DNA from: UPXZ01 sp964345395
Lineage (GTDB): Bacteria > Bacteroidota > Bacteroidia > Bacteroidales > Paludibacteraceae
Reading direction: 5' to 3'
Length of the DNA stretch: 6,861 nt
Assembly: GCA_964345395.1 (NCBI GenBank)
Contig: CAYFRA010000074.1
Coordinates: 1-6,861, forward strand
Below the pieces are notes generated by a model, which saw only the letters and a list, made by a program, of their open reading frames with translations, was not told where the DNA came from and searched no databases. The first letter of the stretch is position 1. Each line of letters starts with the position of its first letter. Below, piece after piece: positions 1 through 6,861 of this stretch. The position numbers were made by a program, and so were the translations under genes.

Positions 1-2027
1 TAAATTGTAAATCCATTTTCGTTGTTTTTGATTAATAATTTATCTTCATAAGGATATTTCGAGCTACCATAAATCAGCTTTTCTATTTTTTCTGCATATT
101 CAGACTTAATTATTAATTTTGCTTCGTGCAAGTTATTACCAGATGCACTCGATGGATTGTATCTTATCTGAACCTGTGTTTCAGCTACTATATTATCTTT
201 AACAGTTAGATTGATCAAATTACGCCACTCATTTTCACCTTCTTGATGCAGTTTTATTTCAAAATGATCTTTTGGTTCAACTTCAACTATGATGTCAGAC
301 TCTAAGTTTTCTCCTGAGATATTAATAGTTTGAACCCCTGAAGGTAAGCCTAACGTGGTTTCATAGTTTACTATATTGTTTTCAGCAAAAATAACTGGAA
401 ATTCAGCTCCTCCACGATAACGAAATCTTATGATATTCATACCATCTTTATCGATTTCAACAATGTGTGTAATGGGTTTGTCCAACTCCGTTCCATTACG
501 AACTTTAGGAGTAAACTTCATTACATTTTGGGCACCAGGGAATGGATCACCAGCCATATTGTATTTACTTGCTTTGCCATCAGCTTCGATAATATCTACG
601 CCCATTTTGTTGGGGTCGTTATTAACTTTGTTGTTTCTAAAATCATTTATGTTATAATTGATGTGATAAATCAACATACCATGACCAGGGAGATACTTAT
701 CCCAACCTGTGTTTTGTCTATTTTCGAGTAGAAAAAATTCCTTTGGATCAGGGGTGTCGTTGCTGATATTCAGATTGCCACCTTTTAGATTGTGCACATC
801 ATTTTCAGCAATCAAATATGCTTGATTAGATGAAGTGATGGGAGATAAAACAGCTGTTATGGGATCTGTCAGAATGGTAGGTTTGATGTATCCAAGCATC
901 ATTCTTTCAAAAGCGCTATAAGTAGGTGGGGTATTACCGCCATTCAAATAAGTACCTGCATCCATAATACTCCATGACGATAATGTGTGATGAGTAGCAT
1001 TGTTGGTTGCATAAAAGTCAGCCAAACCCAATACGTGTCCAAATTCGTGGGTAAAAGTTCCGATACCCGCCATAATGGATCCTCGATTACTTTTCAATTC
1101 AGACGTACAGGCATAATCATACACCCGCACACCATCAAAGGTAGTTGATGCAACATTTCCAGTATAGTTATAACCAGGATATACTGCCCATCTATGTGGC
1201 CAAATAGTATTGTCAGCTCCCCCCTCAGCTTCATTGTAGCCCGCATAATAGATGAATACATTATCTAACATTAAGTCGTTATCTGTATCATACAAAGTGA
1301 AATCTACTCCATCATCGTGAGCCAATCGGCACGCATCAACAACCATTTGTGCTGGGTTACTATCACTACCACTTCTATCATTCCCACCATAATAACTCAT
1401 ATTTTCAGGAAGAGTATAAGGTCCATAAATATCAAACTCAGGTTCGAAAATACCCATTGATGCATCTCTAAAATAATCGCGAGCTGATCCTGTGCCATCA
1501 TTTTTACTGTATCCCTCTTCGTTGAGTAAATTGTGAAATGCTACTTTAGGATTATCGATAACAAAAGAGACATCTTTAAAATTGACTAAGATAACCAAGG
1601 ATCTTGGCTTGCCAACGAGTGGATAAGCATTTTGTTTAGGAGATATATTGGCAGGGGCTTCTCTTTTTTGACGCATTTGTGAGTTGATTTTACTCATGTC
1701 AATATTTTGCGTTAGTGTTTTGACAAACTGCTTCTCTGTATAATTGCGTCTCTTGATTTCGTTGGCTTTCACACCAGTATCTTCAATAATACCATTTGCT
1801 TTTAGTTGACCATAATGAAATACGCCATCTTTGTTTTTAATCAAAAGATAACCATCTTCGGTTTCATGATAGTGATGATATTCATCACCTTTTAGCATTA
1901 CTGTGAGTACTGTTCCATCCGGTTGATTCATTTTTATTGGGAAAGGATAGGCAGGTACTGCTGATGTTTTAATTACTCCAATTAATAAAAAGGCGATAAC
2001 TACAATGTAAATCTTAGAATTTCTCAT
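1..2027 (-). CDS. Secreted M6-family zinc metalloprotease (immune inhibitor A-like), C-terminus cut by window edge
   Basis: Predicted extracellular zinc endopeptidase; 675 codons are visible and the frame runs off the left edge. The ATG at 2027 is chosen because a signal peptide follows at once: basic n-region (RNSK), hydrophobic core at residues 6-19, likely cleavage after TSA near residue 23. Residues 25-130 resemble the N-terminal prodomain of M6 proteases (QPDGT, then GDEYHHY and TEDGYL). The catalytic domain spans about 140-460. HEFGH at 327-331 gives the two zinc-binding histidines and the general-base glutamate. HVLGLAD continues to Asp337, the likely third ligand, and SWSIM at 351-355 is the Met-turn. 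An Asp-rich loop at 247-255 (DTDNDLMLD), followed by DNVFIYYAGY, looks like a family calcium loop without its usual glycines. Residues 545-655 form a beta-rich module (INISGENL, then QIRYNPSSASG) seen in type IX-secreted Bacteroidota proteins. Its substrate is unknown. The family call is secure; the secretion route is inferred. Confidence 0.93.
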   Translation of the reverse strand, partial: MRNSKIYIVVIAFLLIGVIKTSAVPAYPFPIKMNQPDGTVLTVMLKGDEYHHYHETEDGYLLIKNKDGVFHYGQLKANGIIEDTGVKANEIKRRNYTEKQFVKTLTQNIDMSKINSQMRQKREAPANISPKQNAYPLVGKPRSLVILVNFKDVSFVIDNPKVAFHNLLNEEGYSKNDGTGSARDYFRDASMGIFEPEFDIYGPYTLPENMSYYGGNDRSGSDSNPAQMVVDACRLAHDDGVDFTLYDTDNDLMLDNVFIYYAGYNEAEGGADNTIWPHRWAVYPGYNYTGNVASTTFDGVRVYDYACTSELKSNRGSIMAGIGTFTHEFGHVLGLADFYATNNATHHTLSSWSIMDAGTYLNGGNTPPTYSAFERMMLGYIKPTILTDPITAVLSPITSSNQAYLIAENDVHNLKGGNLNISNDTPDPKEFFLLENRQNTGWDKYLPGHGMLIYHINYNINDFRNNKVNNDPNKMGVDIIEADGKASKYNMAGDPFPGAQNVMKFTPKVRNGTELDKPITHIVEIDKDGMNIIRFRYRGGAEFPVIFAENNIVNYETTLGLPSGVQTINISGENLESDIIVEVEPKDHFEIKLHQEGENEWRNLINLTVKDNIVAETQVQIRYNPSSASGNNLHEAKLIIKSEYAEKIEKLIYGSSKYPYEDKLLIKNNENGFTI

Positions 2028-2070
2028 TTTTTAAATCTGTTTTCTTTACTGGTATCTCTAATATATCTTA

Positions 2071-2078
2071 CAAAGATA
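2071..2078 (-). promoter_or_regulatory. Candidate Bacteroidota -7 promoter box for the M6 protease gene
   Basis: On the minus strand this reads TATCTTTG, an exact match to the TAnnTTTG -7 consensus of Bacteroidota primary sigma factor promoters. It lies 43 bases upstream of the protease ATG, which would give a leader of roughly 35-40 bases. I see no convincing TTTG-type -33 box at the usual 19-21 base spacing, so the assignment rests on the -7 element and its position in an 86-bp gap. The leader just before the ATG is A-rich (TTTAAAAA) with no Shine-Dalgarno motif, as is common in this phylum. Confidence 0.45.
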
Positions 2079-2113
2079 ATCATTCTATGGTATATTTACT
2101 ATAAAAATATAGA

Positions 2114-4564
2114 TTATTCTAACTCAACTATAGTAATTCCTGCACCTCCAAACTGTACATGCTCATCTTTATACTTCTCTACACCTTGAACTGTGGATAA
2201 ATATTGTCTAATAACTTGTCGTAATGCTCCAGTGCCTGTGCCGTGTAGTATTTTCACAGCTGAGACCCCTATCATTAGAGCATCGTCAATAAAATAACTA
2301 ACAGCTTGAAGGGCTTCATCTGCTCTCATACCTCGCACATCTATTTCAGAACTAAAGTTTAGTTTTCGCTCCCTAACACTATCTACAACATTACTTTTTG
2401 CCCGATTGCTATATTTTTTTTCTTTCCTAATTTGATTGTTGCTTACTGCTTTGAGATCGCTAAGCTTAACAGAGGTTTTCAGATTACCTATAGCTACTAC
2501 AGCCTGTTCATCTTTTATTTCGATGATAGAACCGATTAGCTTTTGACTGATAAGTTCGACGTGCTGCCCAGCTTCAAGCTGTAATTCTTCCTTTTTTTTA
2601 GCACTTGGTTTTATTGCTTTCTTTGTTTTAGGAAGTTTGAGTTTTTTACTTTTGTCTTTTGTTTCTTCTTGCTGAACGGTTTCTTTGAATTGGCTCAACT
2701 CTTCACGTGCTTTTTTTGTCAATTCTTTTTCTGCATTGGCTTCTTTTATCAAGCGAATGGTGTTTTCAATCTTTGCGTTGGCGGTTTTAAGCAATTGTTC
2801 AGCTTCCACTTTAGCTTGTTTGCTTATCTCTTTGCGTTGTCTGTCGGTGATGGCGAGCTCTTCTTCATATTTTTCAAGTGTTTCGGATAGTCGTTTTTCC
2901 TTGATTCGTATCTCTTGACGTTTGCGTTCCCAGTATCGTTTATCACGCACAATATCTTGCAGGTGTTTATCGTAATCCAAGTGGTCTTGTCCTACTTTTT
3001 CAGCCGCATCGGCAATAAGTTCTTCGGGCAAACCTATTTTACGTGCTATTTCTACCGCAAACGAGCTTCCGGGTCTTCCTATTTGTAATTGAAAAAGTGG
3101 TTGTAAATGTTGTCGGTCGTATAGCATCGCACCGTTAATAATTCCTTCGGTTTCTTCGGCATAATGTTTCAAATTGGTGTAGTGTGTAGTGATTACCCCA
3201 TACATTTTCAGTTTATTGAATCGTTCCAAAGATGCTTCAGCAATAGCACCACCAATTTGAGGTTCGGTACCTGTGCCAAATTCATCAATCAAAATCAAAG
3301 TTTTGTCTGTGCCGTTTTTGATAAAATGTTTGATGTTGAGCAAATGCGAGCTGTATGTAGAAAGATCATTTTCAATAGATTGCTCATCACCTATATCAAT
3401 GAATATTTGTTCGAAAACACCCATTTTACTGCTCTCTTTGAGTGGGATTAACAAGCCACATTGTAACATATATTGAAGTAGTACAACGGTTTTTAAACAT
3501 ACGGATTTACCGCCGGCATTGGGGCCTGAAATAAGTAAAATTCTTTGTTCCTCATTAAGAGATATATCTAAAGGCACAACTTTTTTTCCTTGTTTTTTCA
3601 AAGTCAGATGGAGTAGGGGGTGCGTTGCTTCTTGCCACTCTATCAGCTGTCTATTTTCTATTTGAGGTTTGATACCGTTCACTTCATCGGCAAATAGCGA
3701 TTTAGCTCTTAAAAAATCAATTTTTCCCAAAAAATATTGCGAATTTCGTATCTCCTCAAAATGCGGACGAAGAAAATTTGTTGTTTCTAACAAAATACGC
3801 ATTATCTCTCTGCGTTTGTCATTTTCCAATTCGCGGATATGGTTGTTGGCTTCTACTACCTGTTGCGGCTCAATAAAAACGGTCTTTCCCGTAGCACTTT
3901 CATCGTGGATGATTCCTCTGATTTTTCGTTTGAAAGCAGGTGCAACAGGTATCACCAAGCGTCCATCACGCATTGTAGGTGCTACATCTTTCTCTACAAA
4001 ACCCTCCGACTGAGCTTGTTTTAAGATGCTCGCCAATAGTTTTGATGCACTACCTTGTGCTTGCGAAATTGCCCTGTTAATCTGTGCTAATTCAGTTGTG
4101 GCATTGTCTTTTATTTTTCCAAATTTATCAAGTATCCTATCTAACTGTTTTGTTATTTCTGCAAATGAACTGATGTTTTCAATCATCCTATGTAGATTGG
4201 GGTAGAGTGACTCTTCTTGGCGTTTGATGTAACTCACCAATCGAACAACAGAATTGAGCGAACGCTGAATGTTAAACAACTCCCCCTCATCCAAAAATAG
4301 TCCTTCAATGCGAACTCTTGCCAAAGCTTCTCGAATATCGAAAATATTTGAAATGGGCATTTCATCGCTATCTGTATGGAGTAGTCGGTGCATTTCGTCT
4401 GTTTCGTCAATCAAACGGATTATCTTTTTGAAATTGAAACTAAATTGCATATTATCCACCTCCTCTTCACCAAGTGGTGAGATACACTTATTCTTCAACA
4501 AGCCCCGGATGGAGTTGAACGCTATTTTTTCTTCAAAAGATGTAGGATATAGATTTTGCATCAT
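2114..4564 (-). CDS. mutS2: MutS2 family ATPase with C-terminal Smr domain
   Basis: Cytoplasmic MutS-family ATPase, complete at 816 residues; Bacillus subtilis MutS2 is a little shorter, near 785. Family members lack the MutS mismatch-recognition domain. They have been tied to suppression of recombination through branched-DNA cleavage and, in Bacillus, to splitting collided ribosomes; which applies here cannot be read from sequence. Residues 1-300 are the MutS core and clamp helices, with the family-typical segment DESATGKTVFIEPQ at 221-234. The ATPase follows: Walker A GPNAGGKS at 347-354, the dimer signature region at 388-408 (IDIGDEQSIENDLSTYSSHL), Walker B LILIDEFGTGTEP at 423-435, and the switch histidine in TTHYTNLK (His461). 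Residues 515-635 are a charged coiled coil, followed by a Lys-rich linker at about 636-660 and a KOW-like barrel at about 664-705. The Smr nuclease domain (738-816) has IDVRG at 741-745, where LDLRG is usual, and HGTGTGALR at 774-782. Translation could begin at either of the first two adjacent ATGs. No Shine-Dalgarno motif is visible. Confidence 0.97.
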   Translation of the reverse strand: MMQNLYPTSFEEKIAFNSIRGLLKNKCISPLGEEEVDNMQFSFNFKKIIRLIDETDEMHRLLHTDSDEMPISNIFDIREALARVRIEGLFLDEGELFNIQRSLNSVVRLVSYIKRQEESLYPNLHRMIENISSFAEITKQLDRILDKFGKIKDNATTELAQINRAISQAQGSASKLLASILKQAQSEGFVEKDVAPTMRDGRLVIPVAPAFKRKIRGIIHDESATGKTVFIEPQQVVEANNHIRELENDKRREIMRILLETTNFLRPHFEEIRNSQYFLGKIDFLRAKSLFADEVNGIKPQIENRQLIEWQEATHPLLHLTLKKQGKKVVPLDISLNEEQRILLISGPNAGGKSVCLKTVVLLQYMLQCGLLIPLKESSKMGVFEQIFIDIGDEQSIENDLSTYSSHLLNIKHFIKNGTDKTLILIDEFGTGTEPQIGGAIAEASLERFNKLKMYGVITTHYTNLKHYAEETEGIINGAMLYDRQHLQPLFQLQIGRPGSSFAVEIARKIGLPEELIADAAEKVGQDHLDYDKHLQDIVRDKRYWERKRQEIRIKEKRLSETLEKYEEELAITDRQRKEISKQAKVEAEQLLKTANAKIENTIRLIKEANAEKELTKKAREELSQFKETVQQEETKDKSKKLKLPKTKKAIKPSAKKKEELQLEAGQHVELISQKLIGSIIEIKDEQAVVAIGNLKTSVKLSDLKAVSNNQIRKEKKYSNRAKSNVVDSVRERKLNFSSEIDVRGMRADEALQAVSYFIDDALMIGVSAVKILHGTGTGALRQVIRQYLSTVQGVEKYKDEHVQFGGAGITIVELE

Positions 4565-4659
4565 TGCAAAGGTGCTGATTTTTAACTGTTTCTGTAAATT
4601 ATTTGCTTTTGCTTCTTATAATTTTATTCTAACATTCGAAAGATTCATAAAAAGTTTTC

Positions 4660-4686
4660 TACCTGAAAATTGCAAGACTTCAGGTA
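4660..4686. repeat. Perfect inverted repeat, 8-bp arms, 11-base spacer
   Basis: The left arm TACCTGAA (4660-4667) and right arm TTCAGGTA (4679-4686) are exact reverse complements around an 11-base spacer that itself holds the palindrome TTGCAA (4670-4675). Read on the minus strand, the direction of all genes here, the hairpin is followed by GAAAACTTTTTATG, a moderately T-rich tail. It could be a weak intrinsic terminator for the ATPase transcript, although it lies about 290 bases past that gene's stop. It could also be an operator or leader structure about 95 bases ahead of mutS2. The symmetry is directly visible; the function is not. Confidence 0.5.
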
Positions 4687-4787
4687 AGATTAGTTTGTTG
4701 TAAGTGGTGGGATTAGAAAATATCTTGTTGTTTTTGAGGTAGTTATACAAATAACACTCACATCTTAATCGCCAACACTTATGCCTA

Positions 4788-4795
4788 CAAAATTA
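4788..4795 (-). promoter_or_regulatory. Weak candidate -7 box upstream of mutS2
   Basis: The minus strand reads TAATTTTG, matching TAnnTTTG. If used, it would give mutS2 a leader of about 215 bases that contains the dyad at 4660-4686. There is no good -33 element at the expected spacing: a TTG lies 16 bases upstream, which is too close. In sequence this AT-rich, an exact match to this short motif within 410 bp is expected fairly often by chance, so this is only a pointer to where the promoter might be. Confidence 0.22.
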
Positions 4796-4974
4796 AGCAA
4801 ATTATCGTCATCAAGCTACATTTTAGTTGAAAAAGAGTGATTACAGTGAGGTGTTCTACATTTTATCTGCTATCAATATGCGATTTCAAAAGATGATTTA
4901 TCGCTCAATCTTTTCATTGCGAAATGCTTAGGTATTTGCTTATTAGGTTTATCAATAATTTGAAGAGAGCCCTT

Positions 4975-6861
4975 TTAGTTTTTATAAAAGTCTTTCCGCA
5001 AAATCCTCACAGCATTCAAAATAGCAAGAAGTGCAACGCCTACATCGGCAAATACTGCTTCCCACATTGTTGCGATACCGCCCGCTCCCAAAATCATCAC
5101 AATGGCTTTGATGATGAATGCCATCGCTACATTTTGCCACACTATTTTTTTAGTCTCTTTTCCTATTCGTATGGCAATGGGTATTTTGATGGCTTTGTCA
5201 TCTTGGATCACCACATCAGCTGCTTCAATGGCGGCATCGCTGCCCAATCCGCCCATTGCTATACCCACATCACTCAGTGCAATTACAGGAGCATCATTCA
5301 TCCCATCGCCTACAAATGCTACTTTTGTAGTGCTGTTTTTGATAGCTTTGAGCTGATTAACTTTATCTTCGGGGAGCAAATCACCATAAGCATAATCTAT
5401 CCCAAGTTGCTGAGCTACTTCTTGCACAATGCTTGATTTATCTCCACTAAGCATTGTTAGCTTTATACCAGCTCTATGTAGCTCTGCTACTGTTTTATGG
5501 GCGTCATCTTTGATGCTGTCAGCAATAGTAATGTAACCAATAAATTTATTGTCATATGCTACTGCTATCAATGTGCTTACAATGGATTCAGGATTAAAAT
5601 CATAATCGATATCAAATAGATTCAGAAGTTTGAAATTACCCACCAACAGCTCTTTTTCATCAATTTTAGCTTTCAAACCCAAACCGCTAATCTCTTCGTA
5701 CTCTTCAAATTTGATTGCGTGGTCTATCTCTCCAACGTAGTTGTGGATGGCTGTAGCAACAGGATGGGTTGATTTTGCTTCCAAAGCATTGATCATTTGT
5801 AGCATTTTTTGTTTGTCAAACTGACTCTCAAAAACAATATCTTGCACTTCAAATACACCCTCGGTTAGTGTTCCGGTTTTGTCCAAAACTACGTGATTGA
5901 CATTGGCAAGCATATCTAAATAATTGCTACCTTTTACCAAAACTCCATGCTTACTTGCAGCTCCTATTCCACCAAAATAACCCAAAGGAATGCTGATAAC
6001 CAAAGCACAAGGGCAAGAAACCACCAAGAAAATAAGGGCACGATAGAGCCAATCGGTAAATTGATAATCGCTGACAATAAAGGCTGGAACCACTATGATT
6101 AATGTTGCTAAAAGAACCACGATAGGCGTATATATTCGGGCAAATTTGCGTATAAACAGTTCGCTCGGTGCTTTGTGATTGCTTGCATCTTGCACCAGTT
6201 CAAGAATTTTACTCAGTTTGCTATCTTCGTATTTTTCAGTAACTTTAACTTGTGAAATGGTGTTCAGATTAATCATACCTGCCAATACTTTTTCACCTTG
6301 CTTTTTGCTGTCAGGTTTGCTTTCGCCAGTAAGTGCAGCTGTGTTAAATGAAGCAGTATCACTGATTAATTCGCCATCTAAACCCAACTTTTCACCCGGT
6401 TTGAGTTCAACTATTTCACCTATTAAAACATCTTTTGCTGGAACTACAACGAGCTTCCCATCTTTCATCACGCTTACTTCATCGGGTCGTTGATCTAATA
6501 AGTTTTGTATATTTGATGTTCCTCGTCTTACAGCTAAGGTTTGAAATCCCTCCCCAACACTATAAAACAGCATCACAGCTACAGCTTCGGGATACTCGCC
6601 AATGGCAAATGCACCAATAGTAGCAATTCCCATCAAGAAAAATTCAGAAAAAATATCTTTTTGAAGAATGCTGTGAACGGCATCTTTAAGCACTGGAAGT
6701 CCAACGGGCAAATAAGCCAATAAATACCAAAATACTTTCAGTCCATCGGTAAACCAAGCCGGCTGAATGTAAAAATCGAGAACAACAGCAGATATAAGCA
6801 GAATAAAAGAGAAAATGCTTTTGCGAAAAACATCGTGTGGTTCACCGTGACTGTGGTCGTG
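4975..6861 (-). CDS. zntA: Zn/Cd/Pb-exporting P1B-type ATPase, N-terminus cut by window edge
   Basis: Inner-membrane pump expected to export Zn(II), Cd(II) or Pb(II) using ATP. The frame is open to the right edge, giving 628 visible codons plus TAA; residues here are counted from 6861. The first ten, HDHSHGEPHD, are the end of a His-rich metal-binding tail. Likely membrane segments are at 15-32, 42-58, 71-88, 90-106, 244-263, 273-302, 574-592 and 599-620. The actuator loop has TGES at 178-181. The sixth segment carries the transport motif CPC at 283-285. DKTGT at 327-331 contains the phosphorylated Asp327, HP at 366-367 marks the heavy-metal ATPase nucleotide domain, and GDGMND at 518-523 is the hinge. 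Asn577 and Lys585 in segment 7, with Asp606 (ADVG) in segment 8, fit the P1B-2 zinc/cadmium group rather than the copper group. A TTG at 6720 opens a shorter frame but falls inside membrane segment 2, so it is not the start. The true start and any HMA domain lie outside the window. The symbol is given at family level. Confidence 0.95.
   Translation of the reverse strand, partial: HDHSHGEPHDVFRKSIFSFILLISAVVLDFYIQPAWFTDGLKVFWYLLAYLPVGLPVLKDAVHSILQKDIFSEFFLMGIATIGAFAIGEYPEAVAVMLFYSVGEGFQTLAVRRGTSNIQNLLDQRPDEVSVMKDGKLVVVPAKDVLIGEIVELKPGEKLGLDGELISDTASFNTAALTGESKPDSKKQGEKVLAGMINLNTISQVKVTEKYEDSKLSKILELVQDASNHKAPSELFIRKFARIYTPIVVLLATLIIVVPAFIVSDYQFTDWLYRALIFLVVSCPCALVISIPLGYFGGIGAASKHGVLVKGSNYLDMLANVNHVVLDKTGTLTEGVFEVQDIVFESQFDKQKMLQMINALEAKSTHPVATAIHNYVGEIDHAIKFEEYEEISGLGLKAKIDEKELLVGNFKLLNLFDIDYDFNPESIVSTLIAVAYDNKFIGYITIADSIKDDAHKTVAELHRAGIKLTMLSGDKSSIVQEVAQQLGIDYAYGDLLPEDKVNQLKAIKNSTTKVAFVGDGMNDAPVIALSDVGIAMGGLGSDAAIEAADVVIQDDKAIKIPIAIRIGKETKKIVWQNVAMAFIIKAIVMILGAGGIATMWEAVFADVGVALLAILNAVRILRKDFYKN

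Larger units (their letters stand above)
4565..4974. other. 410-bp gap with no recognisable gene
   Basis: This stretch separates the ATPase stop codon from the mutS2 start. I read both strands and found no convincing gene, tRNA-like fold or mobile-element end. The longest conceptual products are trivial: a 19-codon frame on the plus strand (4781-4840) and a 14-codon frame on the minus strand (4917-4873), neither with a recognisable sequence. The sequence is AT-rich, with many stops in all frames. It must hold the mutS2 promoter unless mutS2 is read from the ATPase transcript, and it probably holds the end of the ATPase transcript, although no strong GC-rich terminator is visible directly after the ATPase stop. 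The only clear structure is the dyad at 4660-4686. Confidence 0.7.

Noticed and set aside
430..731. Plus-strand frames within the left 2 kb
   Set aside because: They lie antisense to the protease, whose signal peptide, HEFGH zinc motif and Met-turn are all in one uninterrupted minus-strand frame.
2099..2112. Short palindrome CTATAAAAATATAG just after the mutS2 stop as a terminator
   Set aside because: The stem is only 5 bp, all but one pair are A/T, and no T-tract follows. It is expected by chance in sequence this AT-rich.
4269..4703. 144-codon plus-strand frame opposite the 5' end of mutS2
   Set aside because: It mostly overlaps mutS2 in antisense, and its Ser-rich translation mirrors the opposite strand. 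It shows no domain or start signal.
4742..4755. Small hairpin GTTAT-ACAA-ATAAC in the intergenic gap
   Set aside because: A 5-bp, mostly A/T stem with no associated motif or T-run; too weak to call.
4781..4840. 19-codon plus-strand frame starting ATGCCTACAAAA
   Set aside because: It has no recognisable product, no ribosome-binding context and no neighbour on that strand. Frames this short are common by chance.
4873..4974. Open frame continuing past the ATPase stop codon, suggesting a broken longer protein
   Set aside because: The ATPase already ends just after its last membrane segment in the family-typical way (ILRKDFYKN), and the 33-codon extension resembles nothing I recognise.
4924..5436. 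170-codon plus-strand frame opposite the end of the ATPase
   Set aside because: It is antisense to an ATPase with all catalytic motifs intact, and its translation looks like a shadow, with odd runs of Cys, His and Tyr and no domain.
1..6861. A novel defence, mobile or biosynthetic system spanning the window
   Set aside because: The three genes are recognisable members of well-known families with no shared function. There are no spacer-repeat arrays, transposases, integrases, toxin-antitoxin pairs or clustered genes of unknown function.

Overview
This 6.9-kb, AT-rich window most likely comes from a member of the Bacteroidota. Four things suggest this. The M6-family secreted protease carries a C-terminal beta-sandwich module of the kind common in type IX-secreted Bacteroidota proteins. 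The gene starts lack Shine-Dalgarno motifs and sit in A-rich leaders. A TAnnTTTG-type -7 box lies ahead of the protease gene. MutS2 and the metal ATPase also fit the phylum by sequence style. No rRNA or other firm taxonomic marker is present, so family or genus cannot be given.

All three genes lie on the minus strand, so they read from right to left. At the right edge (4975-6861) is a metal-exporting P1B-type ATPase of the Zn/Cd/Pb group, cut at its N-terminus by the window end. A 410-bp stretch with no recognisable gene follows (4565-4974); its only clear structure is a perfect 8-bp-arm dyad. Next comes a complete mutS2 gene (2114-4564) encoding an 816-residue MutS2 ATPase with a C-terminal Smr domain. 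After an 86-bp gap with a plausible Bacteroidota promoter comes a secreted M6 zinc metalloprotease (1-2027), cut at its C-terminus by the left window end.

The three products act in different places: metal efflux at the inner membrane, DNA or ribosome transactions in the cytoplasm, and proteolysis outside the cell. Nothing indicates a shared pathway. The gaps and the separate promoter candidates argue for independent transcription units rather than one operon.

I found no mobile element, CRISPR array, RNA gene, toxin-antitoxin pair or defence system. The window reads as ordinary chromosomal sequence, and I see no support for a previously undescribed system. The points most worth a second look are the unexplained 410-bp gap with its dyad and the missing ends of the protease and the ATPase.
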